Of a stretch of 64,000 nucleotides of DNA, positions 1 to 11,210 are shown in pieces. The stretch covers positions 156,964,257-157,028,256 of the forward strand of contig NC_061115.1 of the NCBI RefSeq assembly GCF_002878395.1, read 5' to 3'. Position 1 is the first letter of the stretch. Every line of letters starts with the position of its first letter. Position numbers and translations under genes: made by a program. The notes below the pieces were generated by a model. It saw nothing but the letters and a program-made list of their open reading frames with translations, was not told the origin of the DNA and did no database searches. The DNA comes from Capsicum annuum (taxonomy: Eukaryota > Streptophyta > Magnoliopsida > Solanales > Solanaceae).

Positions 1-2
1 TT

Positions 3-650
3 CCTCAGGAGTTCAGGGAGGTAAAGGCCGAAAAGTTTGTGAACTTGAAGCAAGGTAAGATGAGGTGAAGAAATATGTTATGAAATTTTAGCAGCTGTCC
101 CATTATACTCTAGGGTTGGTCTCTAATATGAGGTCCCAAATGAGAAAGTTTGCTTCTGGTTTAAATCGTGACTTGGTGTTAGAATGCAAATCTATAATGT
201 GGAACAATTATATGGACATATCCTAGCTTATGGTTTATATACAATAGGTGGGGGGATAAAAATAAAAAGTAGGTAGAGATGGGAGAGAGGCAGAACAAGA
301 ATTTTAGATATTTAGAGCAGGGTGCAAATCAGCAGAACAATGGGGGAGATGGTAGACAGTGGACTAATAAAATGAATTAGGGAAATTTAATTTACTTACT
401 AGTGCTTCTTATTCTAAGCCGTCAGGTGATTACGGTTTTGTTCTACCACTGGTCCTAAGGCACAGGGTTCCTAATCTCAGTCTGGTGGAACTTATTCAGC
501 CCTATATTATGCACCTTGCTATTTTTGTGGGCAGCTTCACTATGGATATCATGAGGAAGGGAGAAATCAATGTTATCATTGTCTTTAGTTTGGTCATATC
601 CAGCGAGATTATCCTTCGGCCAGAGTTGTCACAGTAGCTAATAAGGTTCT
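3..650 (+). pseudogene. gag: E1 gag remnant with CCHC zinc knuckle
   Basis: Frame 3 at the very start reads a typical chromovirus capsid segment (FREVKAEKFVNLKQGKM), followed by stops and frame changes. Near 125-185 another frame carries NMRSQMRKFASGLNRDLVL, the end of the capsid domain. At about 518-620 lies a cysteine-rich stretch. Its second part is a nucleocapsid CCHC knuckle (C-YH-C, H-IQRD) with an internal stop and with the last cysteine replaced by tyrosine, a change explained by one G-to-A step. Gag would have formed the virus-like particle and bound the RNA. The N-terminal part lies outside the window. Confidence 0.8.
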
Positions 651-896
651 GGTGCCACATTTTTGGCTCCTACACCTAATGATTCCACATTAGGTACTGG
701 CAATGGCCAGAATCATCTCTTTACACATGCTGCTCGTCAGGAGTTTGAGGCATCTCTTTATGTTATACTGGTATGTTATAGCTGTTTCTTTGTGATGTTT
801 ACTGTTTACTTGAACTGGGCTCTACCCCTTATTATGTGACCCATTATATGTTGTACACTATGGTTTAGTCCTAAAAATATTTCCAACCCTTTTCTA

Positions 897-1200
897 TGTC
901 TACTCTAGTGTGTGACTCTATTATTGCTAGAAAAATATATAGGGGTTTTGTGGTGTCCATTCTTTATAGGTAGGCATTGGTGGATTTTATAGAACTTGAT
1001 ATGGTAGACTTTGATGTAATCTTTGGGATAGATTGGTTTTATTCTTACTATGGGTCTATAGATTGTAGGACTCGAAAGGTTAGTTACTATTTTTTGATGA
1101 ACTAGTGATCGAATGGAAGGAAGTTTCTTAGTATCAAAGGAAAGTTTATCTCTTATCTTAGAGCTCATAAATTAATTTCTAAAGGATGTCTATATTATCT
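897..1200 (+). pseudogene. E1 aspartic protease region remnant
   Basis: Between the zinc knuckle and RT the translated fragments include VCDSIIARKIYRGFVVS and then, after a stop, a stretch with DFIELDMVDFDVIFGIDW. This corresponds to the segment after the catalytic Asp in plant gypsy proteases, where D-FDVILGMDWL is a usual landmark. The catalytic DSG motif itself was not found in readable form. The domain would cleave the Gag-Pol polyprotein. At least two stops fall inside it. A minus-strand open frame over the same bases is a shadow. Confidence 0.65.
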
Positions 1201-1359
1201 AGTTTGAGTTAAGGATATGGCTTTGAAATTCCTTCTTTGCAATCTTTCCCTTTGGCAAAATAAATTTCATGAAGTTTTCCTTGATGATCTTCTTTGAATA
1301 CCTTACGATAGTGAAATAGATTTTGGGATTGATCTTCTATTAGATACCCATCCTATTTT

Positions 1360-1960
1360 AATTCCTCCTTATAGTATGACTCTACCTGAACTAAAGGAGC
1401 TTAAAGACAAATTAAAAGATCTTCTTGATAAAGGATTCATACACCCTAGTATTTCTCCATAGGATGCTTTTGTACTTTTTGTGCAGAAGAAATATGGGTC
1501 TTTTTGGATATTTATAGACTATCATCAGTTGAATAAGGTGACCGTGAAGAATAAGTACCCCCTTCCTCTAATTGATGACCTTTTCAATCAGCTTCAGGGT
1601 GCTAGATGTTTCTTCAAGATTGACCTTTGTTCGGGCTATCACCAGTTGAAAATTAGGGAGGTGGATATTACCAAGACTGCTTTCCAAATGCAATATGGCC
1701 ATTTTGAGTTTTGGTTATGTCATTTGGGTTGACTAATGCTCAAAATTATTTCATTAATCTTATGACTAGGATGTTTAGGTTGTTTATGAATCTATTTATT
1801 ATAGTCTTCATTAATGCAATCTTAGTGTACTTAAAATGTGAGGAGGATCATACCAATTATCTCCAAATTGTGTTTCAAACTCTTAGAGACCAAAAGTTGT
1901 ATGTAAGATTTTTTAAGTACGAATTTGGGCTAAGTGTTGTGACCTTTCTTGGGCATGTTA
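1360..1960 (+). pseudogene. pol: E1 reverse transcriptase, N-terminal and palm part
   Basis: The frame passes through a degenerate YRM-P type entry (PPYSMTLPELKELKDKL), then from 1481 an open stretch with [19 protein letters not shown], the [12 protein letters not shown] motif and [16 protein letters not shown] one-base frame change near 1725 continues into FGLTNA and then VFINAILVYLKCEEDH. The normal metal-binding motif at that place is F-x-D-D-I-L-V-Y. Here both aspartates are lost (N and A), so the enzyme would be dead. The frame ends abruptly at TFLGHV because a solo LTR begins at 1961. The remainder of RT resumes at 4572. Confidence 0.88.
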
Positions 1961-2334
1961 TGTAATACCCCATGAAAGTTCCCTCATAGTCTGAGCCTTA
2001 GAGAGTGTCAAATGAAGTGTAATTCCAGCCCTAAAAGATTGAGAAGTGACTTCCCAAGTGATTAGTGTGTTAACCTTGATTGAATTTTCCTAAAAATGAC
2101 TTTCTATCATGTAAGAAATTGAATTAGCTTTCTAACGATACCAATTTCATCCAAATCTAGTAATGGGGTGAGAAGTTATGGTATTTTACTAAGAGCTGTC
2201 GGAACCACCCAAGTTCGACGGGCTGATTGACGGACCATCGAGCTTGCGATGGACTATCGCCCAGACCATCACAACCAAGGCAGTAACTCCCTCTTCTGGT
2301 CCAAGTGCGATGTCCAAGACTACGGACCGTCTAA

Positions 2335-2353
2335 TAGCGATGGACCATCGCTA
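2335..2353. promoter_or_regulatory. Perfect 19-nt palindrome in LTR upstream block
   Basis: TAGCGATGGACCATCGCTA has 9-bp arms around a single central A. It lies within a GC-richer stretch (about 2205-2465) containing many diverged copies of GACGGACCATCG and GCGATGGAC. The block lies upstream of the TATA-like stretch near 2521. A U3 enhancer role is inference. Confidence 0.55.
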
Positions 2354-2754
2354 AGACCGTTGCAACTGAGATAGTGTGGCCTTTTTCTTACCAACATGCG
2401 TTGGACGATCCGATGGGCCGTCGAGCTAGTGACAGAGCATCAATTCGACCATCGCAAATACCGTTCATTATTTTTAAGTTGTTTTTAAAAGAACTTTTGG
2501 TCTTTTCCCCTTTTAACACTTAAATATATGTAAAATAAAGCATATGACTTCATTATCTCCTAAAACATCTAAAGGCTAAGGTTTCTTCCTCAAGAACAAA
2601 CCCAAAACCCTTCTCCAAGAAATTTAAGAACTCACCATAGATTCTACAAATTGAGTTGAGATTTTAGTTCCCCAAGTCCAAGGCTTCAAGAACCCTCTCA
2701 CAAAGTGTAAGAAAAAGAGTTTCAAGAAAGATTGTTCATCTAGTTTCACAATTT

Positions 2755-2797
2755 AAGGTATGTGGGGTTCGAACAAGGACAATTCTTTCGTCCTTGT
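2755..2797 (+). promoter_or_regulatory. Donor-like AAG|GTATGT followed by hairpin (H1)
   Basis: AAG|GTATGT resembles a plant 5' splice site, with GT at 2758-2759. Fifteen bases downstream is an 8-bp perfect stem, ACAAGGAC (2773-2780) with GTCCTTGT (2790-2797), closing the loop AATTCTTTC. The same arrangement recurs in six other LTRs of this window with different stem bases. Confidence 0.6.
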
Positions 2798-4571
2798 GTC
2801 CAAAACTTGTTTTAAATTATAAAGATATATGACTTTATTAGTTCTCCTATGAATTTAAAGTGTGGGTTCATACCCAATATTACTATGCATAAGATTTTGA
2901 TATTTGCCAATGTTCTAGAAATTGAAGTACACGAGTATGTTGAGATTTTAAGACAAATTGCTGAATATTCTAGATTTCTATATGATTTGTGTATCCTTAT
3001 GACATCTTGTATGCATTTTGATGAGTCTTAACTTGAGATTTGATTATGGGTCACTAAATCCTACTTGAGATTTTAGTTTTTATGAATTTTCGTGCTATAA
3101 GCACCCATGATTTGAGTATTTTGAGATCATTGAGAAAGTTTTGACCTTAATGGTCATAGTAACTTTGAAATCCACTTTACCAAATGAGATTACAGATTTT
3201 ATAGCTGGGTTCTTCTCAACCATGATATTATTTTAAAGTGGATTTCCATGAGATGAGCGTAGCTAACTAAAGGGAGTAGTATTTAGCACCGAGTTGGGTA
3301 AGTTACTAATGTTTCATACCCCAGAACTACGTGCCACTATAGGTTTGAGATTTATGGGCCCAAGGCTGAGAAAAGTAATCACTGAGTTGAGGTTATACTT
3401 CCTGACAAGAGTATGATGCCTCTCTCTAACGTGAGGTTTCTTCCTTAGGAGGATAAGACATTGGATACCATGTAGCTCGCATGGTTTATGTCGGTTAAGA
3501 GAACCTCTCTAAAACTTTGAGATAAGTGATTTTCCTAATAGTAAAGTTTGCAGATTTGCTTCCTAAGGTATTTTCCCTTGAGATGAGAAGTTTTCCTTAG
3601 GAGAAGTTTTTTTTTCCTACTAGTAAACAACAAATAAATAGCTTATGAGTATTTTTCCCTATTAGTAATATTTTTTTCGAAATAGTTTCTTGAAGTAAAA
3701 TTTTTCAAGAAGAAAGTAGTTTTCTCTACTAGTAAGAGTTATCTAATTCCGAGTTCCATGCATCTTAAGTTAAAAGAGTTCTAAGTTCTTGAGCACTAAA
3801 AAAGTTTTACTCTCCATGAGATATATGCATGAGTTGAAAGTATTGTTTAAAACTTCCTTCAAACTTCGAGTAATGAGAATAAGAGGAGAGTATAGATTTT
3901 AAAGATAAAGTATAATGACTCACAAGATTTGTGTTACATTCTTCATTCTACATGATTTATGAGCTTAATATGTTAGACTTATTCAAGCTACGTGAGTCAT
4001 TCATATTTGCATGCATGAATTGATTAAAAAGCATGGATATTGTTTTATGTACATGCATACACCCCCATATACTCAGTATATTCCCAAGTGCTGATCCATA
4101 TATACATCTATGTTCTACATTGTTTTATAATAAAGGTTCAGGTACTCAGTCCAAGCCTCGTCAGTGATTTTTGAGTACCTTTGTCTACATCTCTACATTG
4201 GTGAGTCCTCATGGTTCTAGGACCTATCTTTAGACATTTCAGTATTGTTAGTAGACATATTATTGCTTTTGGTTCAATTTGAGTTAGTTGGGGACCTGTC
4301 CCAATGGCTCTCTAGTTCATGAAGTAGTAGAGGCTTTGTCAGACTAGTTATCAGGTTGTTAGTATGTTGAGATTTCTAGTATGGTGCTCATTTGATTGAG
4401 TATTTTCTTCCATTTCCTTTCATTTGATGTGACAGTACCAACATTTTGTTTATTTTATCTTGAAATAAGTTATTATATGTAGTAACAGGCTCAAAGGGTT
4501 AGATTGGGGCTACTTATAGCCTTAAGAACTGTGTGATATTCCGGGAGGAGATTTTGGGGTTTTATATATTG

Positions 4572-5240
4572 TTTCTAGTGTGGGGATCATGGTAGATCCA
4601 CAAAACATTTAGGTAGCTAAGAAGTGGCCTAGACCCACGGCTCTAATTGACATTAGGAGCTTCTTGGATCTGGCGGGATACTATAGGAGGTTTGTGGAGA
4701 GTGTTTTATCTATTGTTACCCCACTGATAAAGTTAACTTAGAAAAAGGTTAAGTTTTGTGGTCCAATGATTATGAGGGTAGTTTTGAGAAGTTGAAGGAT
4801 AAGTTGACATCTGCGCCTGATTTTGCTACCTGAGGGTACTAATAGGTTTGTTGTCTATTATAATGCCTCCCGTGTAGGACTGAGTTGTGTTTTGATGCAG
4901 CATGGTAAGGTTGTGGCCTCTGCTTCTAGGCAGCTTAATGTTTATGAGAAGAATTACCCAACTCATGATCTGGAGTTAGCAGATGTGGTATTTGCTTCGA
5001 AAATTTGGCCCCATTATTTATATGGGGTGCATGTGGATATTTATTCAGAACGTAAGAGCTTGCAGTATGTGTTTAGGTAGAAATAATTAAATAGGAAGAG
5101 AAGTGGCTCGAATTGCTTAAGGATTACCGTATGAGTTTACACTACTATCTAGGTAAATCTAATATTGTTGCTAATGCTCTTAGCAGGATGTCAATGGGGA
5201 TCTTGCCTCATGTTGAGGAAGAGAAAAGAGGATTGGTGAA
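4572..5240 (+). pseudogene. pol: E1 RT C-terminus and RNase H remnant
   Basis: After the solo LTR the frame continues with the RT thumb: KKWPRPTALIDIRSFLDLAG, then YYRRFVESV, with stops and a frame change near 4755-4825. RNase H follows from 4823: [18 protein letters not shown]. The family has D-A-S at this first catalytic position, and here D is N. The ELA segment ([13 protein letters not shown]) keeps its glutamate. The third acidic site, usually TDHKSLQY, reads SERKSLQY. A stop at 5078-5080 separates this from YRMSLHYYLGKSNIVANALS, the end of RNase H. RNase H would have removed RNA from the RNA/DNA hybrid. Confidence 0.87.
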
Positions 5241-5439
5241 GGATATTCACAGGTTATCCAATTTGGGAGTTCATTTCATAGACTTTAAATGTAAAGGTGT
5301 GATTGTTCAGGAAATGGTTAAATCATCTCTTGGTATTGAGGTGAAGGAGAAACAAACTTTGGATCCTATAGTTATACAAATTAAGGATGATGTAGGTCAG
5401 CAAAAGGTTATGGCATTTGATATTAGGGGAGATGGCATC

Positions 5440-6534
5440 TTGATGTATCAAAGAAGGTTGTGTATTCCTGATGTTGATGGTCTATGGGAAAGGATTCTGA
5501 CTGAGTCTCATAAGTCTACATATACAGTTCATCTGAGTTCAACTAAGATGTATCATGACTTAGAGGAAATGTACTGGTGGATTAATATAAAGAGAGATAT
5601 GGCCAACTTTGTGGCTAAGTGTATGGTTTATCAGCATGTCAAGGTTGAGTATTCAAGGCCTGGTGGCATGTCCTAAGAGATAGAGCTAGCTATGTGAAAG
5701 TGGGAGATGATTAATTTGGATTTCCTTATGGGCTTTTTATGGTCTTGAAATTAGTATGATTCCATTTGGGTATTATCTATAGGATTACTAAGTCTACTTA
5801 CTTCTTACCTATAAGGACTAACTACTCAGGAGAGGATTATACTAAGTTGTTCATTTAGGAGATAGTAAAGTTGTATGGGGCTCTAGAGTCCATCATTTTA
5901 GACTGAGGTACGTAATTTTCTTCTTATTTTTGGCATTTTTTCAGAAAGGTTTGGATACTCAAGTGAACCTTAGCACCTCTTTTCACTCTCAAATGGATGG
6001 ACAAACGGTGCATACTATTTATACTTTGGAGGAAATGCTAAGGGCCTGTGTGATTGATTTTAATAGTAGTTAGGTTAACCATTTGCCTCTTATTGATTTT
6101 TCATACAACAATAGTTATCATTCTAGAATCTAAATGGCACATTTTGAGGCTCTTTTTGATCGAAGGTGAATTCTCCTATTGAATGGTTTGAGGTCGATGA
6201 GATTCGATTATTTGCCCCTGATTTGGTTTACCAAGAAATAAAGAAGGTGAAACTGATTAACAAAAGACTTCAAACTGCTCAAAGTTACCAAAAGTCTTAC
6301 ACGTATGTGAGGCAAAGGGAATTAGAGTTTGAAGTAAGTGATTTTCTTGAAGGTTTCTTTTGTGAAAGGAGTTATAAGGTTTGGGAAGAAGGAGAAGATG
6401 AATCCCCATTATATTGGCTTGTGTCAAATTATGAGGAATATAGGGAATGTTTCTTAGAAGTTAGATTTTCTTGTGAGTTTATCTTTGATTCATCCAGTAT
6501 TTTACATGTCTATGATGAAAAAGTTCTTCTTTGA
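5440..6534 (+). pseudogene. pol: E1 integrase remnant
   Basis: The HHCC zinc domain is visible near 5505-5645: ESHKSTYTVHLSSTKMYHDL, then FVAKCMVYQHVK. The last cysteine pair normally reads C-x2-C, and here the second C is Y, a single G-to-A step. The catalytic core (about 5700-6130) is broken by stops; recognisable pieces include NLDFLMGF and HSQMDGQT-like residues near 5985-6005. From 6166 the C-terminal part is open again: SPIEWFEVDEIRLFAPDLVY and RQRELEFEVSDFL. A frameshift near 6370 ends its similarity. Integrase would have joined cDNA ends to the target DNA. Confidence 0.85.
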
Positions 6535-6755
6535 TAGTTCCAGTTGAGGATGTTAGTTCTATAGATTTTTTATTTTATGAGGAGGTGCCGATAGTAATAT
6601 TGGATAGGAAATTTCATAGGTTGAGTACAAAGGATATAGCTTCAATAAAGGTTCTTTGGAGAAATCAAAAGGTCGAAGAAGCTACATCGGATGCTAAAGA
6701 AGATATGAAAGCCAAGTGCCCGTTCTTATTCCCAACAATGGATGAAAGTGCTTGA
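6531..6755 (+). pseudogene. pol: E1 C-terminal chromodomain-like segment
   Basis: The open stretch carries YEEVPIVILDRKFHRLSTKD and then IASIKVLWRNQKVEEATSDA. The family usually ends VKVLWRNQxVEEATWEAE, the short chromodomain of plant chromoviruses. Here the tryptophan of ATWEAE is lost. Such domains tether integrase to chromatin marks. The stop at 6753-6755 appears to be the natural polyprotein end, since the polypurine tract follows within about 120 bases. Confidence 0.8.
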
Positions 6756-6870
6756 GGTATGAGTTTCATTTCTCTCTAGTCACATTTGAAATTTGACATT
6801 TGGTTCTGATGTACTCTTGCTATTCTCATGCTAAACATGTCCTAACTTCACATTCGGAGATGAATGATCC

Positions 6871-6883
6871 AAAGGGAGGATAA
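6871..6883 (+). other. E1 polypurine tract
   Basis: AAAGGGAGGATAA lies directly before the 3' LTR, which begins TGTGAGACCC at 6884. This is the plus-strand primer position for gypsy elements. Confidence 0.8.
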
Positions 6884-7060
6884 TGTGAGACCCTGTAAAA
6901 TTTCAAAAAATATTTATTTAACCCTCACGTATGTGTAACATCAATTTTTGACTTGAATTATGTTAAGGTATGTTAAAAGCATGTTTTTGGAAAGCGTTGG
7001 AATTTTTGGAATTTTTGAAAGGGGTTGAGAGCTATTTTAGAACCCCAATGTAGTAAGCCT

Positions 7061-7240
7061 TCGCGATAGTTTCAGGCCATAAAGGTTAACCTTCGCGAAT
7101 TGGTGGAATTTTTGAAAGAGGTTGAGAGCTAATTTAGAACCCCAATGTAGTAAGCCTCCGTGATAGTTTCATGTCATAGAGGTTAACCTCTACAATAAGG
7201 GTGTGGCATGGAGGCTAACCTCCGTGATAGGGGAGTGCGA
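7061..7240. promoter_or_regulatory. Palindrome-rich U3 block of E1 LTR
   Basis: The block holds diverged repeats built on GGAGGTTAACCTCC. AAGGTTAACCTT (7082-7093) and TAGAGGTTAACCTCTA (7177-7192) are perfect palindromes, and GGAGGCTAACCTCC follows near 7211. An AGTAAGCCTxCGxGATAG unit flanks two of them. Binding by a host factor is inference. Confidence 0.55.
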
Positions 7241-8264
7241 CGTCATTATGTTAAATTCATCCAAATTTTGTTTTTTTTTTCACTTCGGGTGAGGGTATTT
7301 TGGCCTTTTTACCCCTTGGATAACTTATAAGAATAAGATAACCCATTTCCCTTCAGTTTTCAAAGATCAAAACCATTCTTTTTCCTCTTTAACTCAAAAC
7401 CCAAGAAAGCTCAAGGGTTTTACAGAGAATTCAATATCCAATCTCCAAAATTTGATTTCTCGTTGATTTTCTTGGTATTTTGGGCCTGTTTCTCTTTTCC
7501 TAACTTGAATTTTACATAATGTTATTAATTGATTGGATATTCATGTAATTTAAATTATGGGTTTGAAATTGGGATGAGGGATTTTAGTTGTAATTACTTG
7601 AATTACTTGTCCTATATTTCAAATTGATTATTCTTGCTTTAATTAATGAATTTTATGATTGAATTGGTGCATTATTCAAATGGTTGGAATGGGGGACATG
7701 GGTTTCCCTAAATTGATGGAGTTTTGACTTGATAATGATGTTGACCTCAACCTACTTTGTAAGCTTAGTTTTGAATATGGATAATTACATGATTTAACTT
7801 ATATTTTGAACCTGTTTCGTTACATTAAAGGATAAATGGACAAATATAGTTTTTGAATTCCCTTGGTGGCCATGACTTGTATTTTAAATGAAACTTCGGA
7901 GTTAGTTTGGTTATATGGACTATTTTGGCATAATTGAATTGCCTTGCAAGATTATTGGTATGACGATACCAAATTGGTAAAGTTCTTAATAAGTAACTCC
8001 TGGGTTAATGGTTGGCTTATGTGCAAAGTTTTTATTTTATGATTAAAGGTAATTTTGTAGCTCACCATAAATGTGAAGGTCATGGGAGGATCAATACTGG
8101 AAACCACATTTGCAGGAATTGGGGTCCATGTGACCGTATGCTTGGTGCACACATTATATTATTTTAGTTTGGCTAACCTTGGTGTCTTTAGTCTTTCCTT
8201 AATTATTCCTTGGTTCGTACGGCTATTCCAGTAGGGGGAGCTGGACCTATTTAGTTCATGGGTT

Positions 8265-9005
8265 CTTCTATATGAAGTTTTGATGATGAGAAGCTAACTG
8301 CAAGGGACTAGGTCCCTAGATGTGCAAGGTACAATACACCTAGCAAGCGTTGTCTATATAGTTTTGTCCTCTCGTGTAACAAACTTGCAGGTGCTATTTT
8401 GTAATGATTAGGATAGATTGTCCAATGAGTTTTCATCCATAATCATCACTCAGTTATAAATGAAAAGATATGTCTCTTAATCAAATGGTTTTTTGCAATT
8501 ATAAAGAGTGAAGATAGGCGGCTAAAACCCCATTTCAAGATTGCTCATGTTCTTATCTTTGTAGTATGCTCAAAGAGCGAGTGAGTGTTCTTGAGTGTTG
8601 ATTTGTAATCGAACTACTCAAGCTATAAGAGCAGTGTTTTTAGTTTGTTGAGAGATGTTCTTAGGTAGAGTTGCATAAGCTTATGACTAATTAGAGTTAA
8701 TCAGTAAAGAGGGTCCTTGGTAGAGTTACCAAGATAAGCTTGTCGTAGAGTTGCTACTAGTGAAAGGAGCCTAGAGATAGGCTGAAATCTAGATTATAAT
8801 TATTTGGTTGATTATATTCGATATCTTTGGTGCTTGTTAGGGAAAGCCGTGTTTTTTCCCTTCTTGGATTTCCATGTCAAATTCTCATGTTTTAACTCTT
8901 CCTGTACTATCTCTTACTTCCTGTCTATTTTTGTCTACTCTGGCCATGATTGACTTTGAGGGACCTGGTCCCTCACTATGTAGTGCAACCCTCAGGGTTT
9001 CTACA
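8265..9005 (+). repeat. Copia 5' LTR
   Basis: From GAAGTTTTGATGATGA to CCTCAGGGTTTCTACA the sequence matches 13864-14614 closely throughout, including GGACCTGGTCCCTCACTATG near the 3' end. The first bases are decayed (TCTTCTATATGAAG against TTTCTAGATAAAG), so the left end is accurate to a few bases. A short gapped dyad GGGACTAGGTCCC lies near 8303. Confidence 0.8.
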
Positions 9006-9020
9006 ATTGGTATAAGAGTA
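9006..9020 (+). other. Copia primer-binding site (initiator tRNA-Met)
   Basis: ATTGGTATAAGAGTA directly follows the LTR. It is a slightly decayed form of TTGGTATCAGAGC, the complement of the 3' end of plant initiator tRNA-Met used by most copia elements. Confidence 0.8.
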
Positions 9021-9062
9021 AGGTCACTCTAAAAGGTTCACATCTATAGTGTCTTTGCTATC

Positions 9063-11210
9063 ATGGCTGCTCTACTTAATCTAAAAGAAAGGCAATCTAC
9101 CACTAGACGACCCAGATTTAATGGGCAGTATTATGGATGGTGGAAAACCAGGATGTTTGATTTCATTATGGCTGAGGATAGTGAACTTATTGATATAATT
9201 CTTGATGTTCCTCATGTTCCATTAAGAGATGTTAAAAAAGAAGAAATGATAAGAATGGTAGTTAAAAGGAGAGAATATGATGAATAAGATAGAAGGAAGA
9301 TTAAGAAAAACAACAATGCCAAGAAATTTTTAGGTTGTGGAATAAGGCCTGATGAATATAATAGGATCTCAACTTGTGAAAATGCCAAAGAGATCTGGGA
9401 TTGCTTAAGGACTGCACATGAAGGTACTAATGATGTAAAGGATTCAAAAGTAGACATGTTGACTACTCAATATGATACCTTCACCATGAAATAAGAAGAA
9501 ACTATCCCCGAAATGTTTACAAGATTTACTTCAATAACCAATGAGCCTAATTGCTTAAAAGAGGTGATTCTAGTGTATAAGTAGGTAAGAAAGATTCTTG
9601 GTGTTTTTCCTAAGTCCTGGGAAAGCAAAGTGGATGCTATAACTGAAGCTAGAAACTTGAATACCTTCACTATGGATGAACTAATAGGAAATATAAAAAC
9701 CGATGAGCTCAAAAAACAACAAGAGCTACATAAGAAGGAAGTTGAAGAGAGAAATCTCTTGCATCGAAAACTTTAAAAGATGACCTAAATTAAGATTACA
9801 CTGATGTTGCCTTCTTGGCAAAAAAAATGGTCAAATCTATGAGGAAAAGTGGTCAATTCTAGAGACGTCATAGTAGCAGCAGAAAAGGAGCTACTATGAA
9901 AGTTTGTCATAAATTTGGAAGTCGTGAGAACTTCACTAAGGATTGTCCTATGAACAAGTTGAACTATCAGGAATGTCTCTAGAATGGCAGTGACAAAGGA
10001 AAGAAAAAGGATCAAGTCCTTATAAAATTAAGTAATCAGGTTGCAGCTGAATATGCATAAGGCAGGCTCTAGCAATGTGGGGAGACCCCTCTTGGAAATC
10101 TAAGGAAGATGAGAATCAAGAAGATTCTTCTATGATGAAAGTGTATGATGAGAAAGTGTCCTTTGATTCCTTATATGCTTTATGGGAAACACTAAAGATA
10201 AAGAAGAAAATGAGGTAAAACTTTTAGACATTAAAGAAAACTTAGAAAAGTACTCTGCTAGAAAAATAAGAGGGCTTACCAGTGTGTTGATTTATTCTAT
10301 GTGTGAAATGACAAATGATAAAAAGGCAATAGAATAAAAGGTAGAAAGTTAGGAGGTAGAATTGATAGCCTTGACCCTCCAGGTTTATGAAACTGAGCAA
10401 CAAGTTGCTAAGCTCAAATTTGAAAATCTAAGCATGGTGAGTCAACTGGAGAAAGTATATGCTTCTGAGAGTAAAGAAAAGAAAAAAGAATCAAATCTTA
10501 GGTGGAGCTTGAAGAAAATTGAAGGATTCCCAAAACCATCTTATCTCTACACTCTAGAAGAATGAGGAATTAGAAGGAGACCTGGTTCATCTGAAGAAAG
10601 AGCATAAAAAATCCCTACAATAGACTATATCCTCTCAGATCCTTTTTAACTTAACTAGTCAAGGTCCTAATAATGGGAAGGGTCTTGGTTATCAAGAAGG
10701 AATCTAACTTTATGGGTCGCAAAGCAAGGTTGATCATGATGCTAAGAAAAAGTTCAACAAGTCTCTATGTACTCATTGTGAAAGAGATGGGCATATAAAG
10801 GAAAATTGTCAAAGCTGGATAAGAGCTCAAATAAATGGTTCCAGGTATATTCAGCATGGGAATGCACACTTTTTTGATTTGAAGCCGTAGAAAATTATGA
10901 AAAGGAACTCTCTATCTAGATAGGTCAAAAGGGATTTGATCATATCATTGTCCTCCTACTAGAAACTCAAACTCAAGTGGGTTCCAAAATTAAACTTGTA
11001 ATTATGGTCTAGGAATGAGAAAGGGGATTGTAGTCAGAAATGGTTCATTGATAATTGTTCAAAGTTTAACTCTGGAAGATTTGACTGACCTCTCTTTTAG
11101 GACACTTCAAGTAGAAGAGCCACATGTTGAAATGGTTGATTTCAAAGGACATGTTTCTTGGCAAAACAAAGATAAGGTTCACAAAGTAAGGAGTGCATGG
11201 AGCCTCTGAT
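9063..11210 (+). pseudogene. gag: Copia gag and protease-start remnant
   Basis: An ATG at 9063 opens a gag of the UBN2/retrotran type: PRFNGQYYGWWKTRMFDFIM, then ENAKEIWDCLRTAHEGT and KILGVFPKSWESKVDAI. About seven in-frame stops or shifts follow. A zinc knuckle is seen near 9900-9960 (KVCHKFGSRENFTKDCPMNK, first C of the pair lost) and a second near 10765-10815 (LCTHCERDGHIKENC, all four ligands present). Between them, 10362-10565 encodes a Lys/Glu-rich, coiled-coil-like segment, as in the extended gags of Sireviruses. From 10975 a remnant with KWFIDNCSK and FRTLQVEEPHVEMVDFKG corresponds to the start of protease. Similarity to pol stops near 11210. Confidence 0.75.

Larger units (their letters stand above)
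1961..4566 (+). mobile_element. Solo LTR of a long-LTR gypsy family inserted in E1 RT
   Basis: The RT reading frame stops at 1960 and resumes at 4572 in the next expected residues (V/I-S-S-x-G), so about 2.6 kb was inserted. The insert begins TGTAATACCCC and ends GGGGTTTTATA, a decayed form of the GGGGTGTTACA end that closes the LTR at 50954. The flanking five bases are TGTTA (1956-1960) and TATTG (4567-4571), three of five matching, as expected for an old duplication. It contains no gag-pol, primer site or polypurine tract, so it is a solo LTR. It holds a palindrome-rich block (2205-2465), a TATA-like stretch near 2521, a donor-like AAG|GTATGT (2755-2763) and a hairpin (2773-2797). The 60-residue open frame at 2849-3031 is not a recognisable protein. 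Confidence 0.82.

Noticed and set aside
2849..3031. 60-residue open frame inside the solo LTR
   Set aside because: It lies in the leader/U5 part of an LTR and resembles no known protein. Frames of this length are expected by chance.
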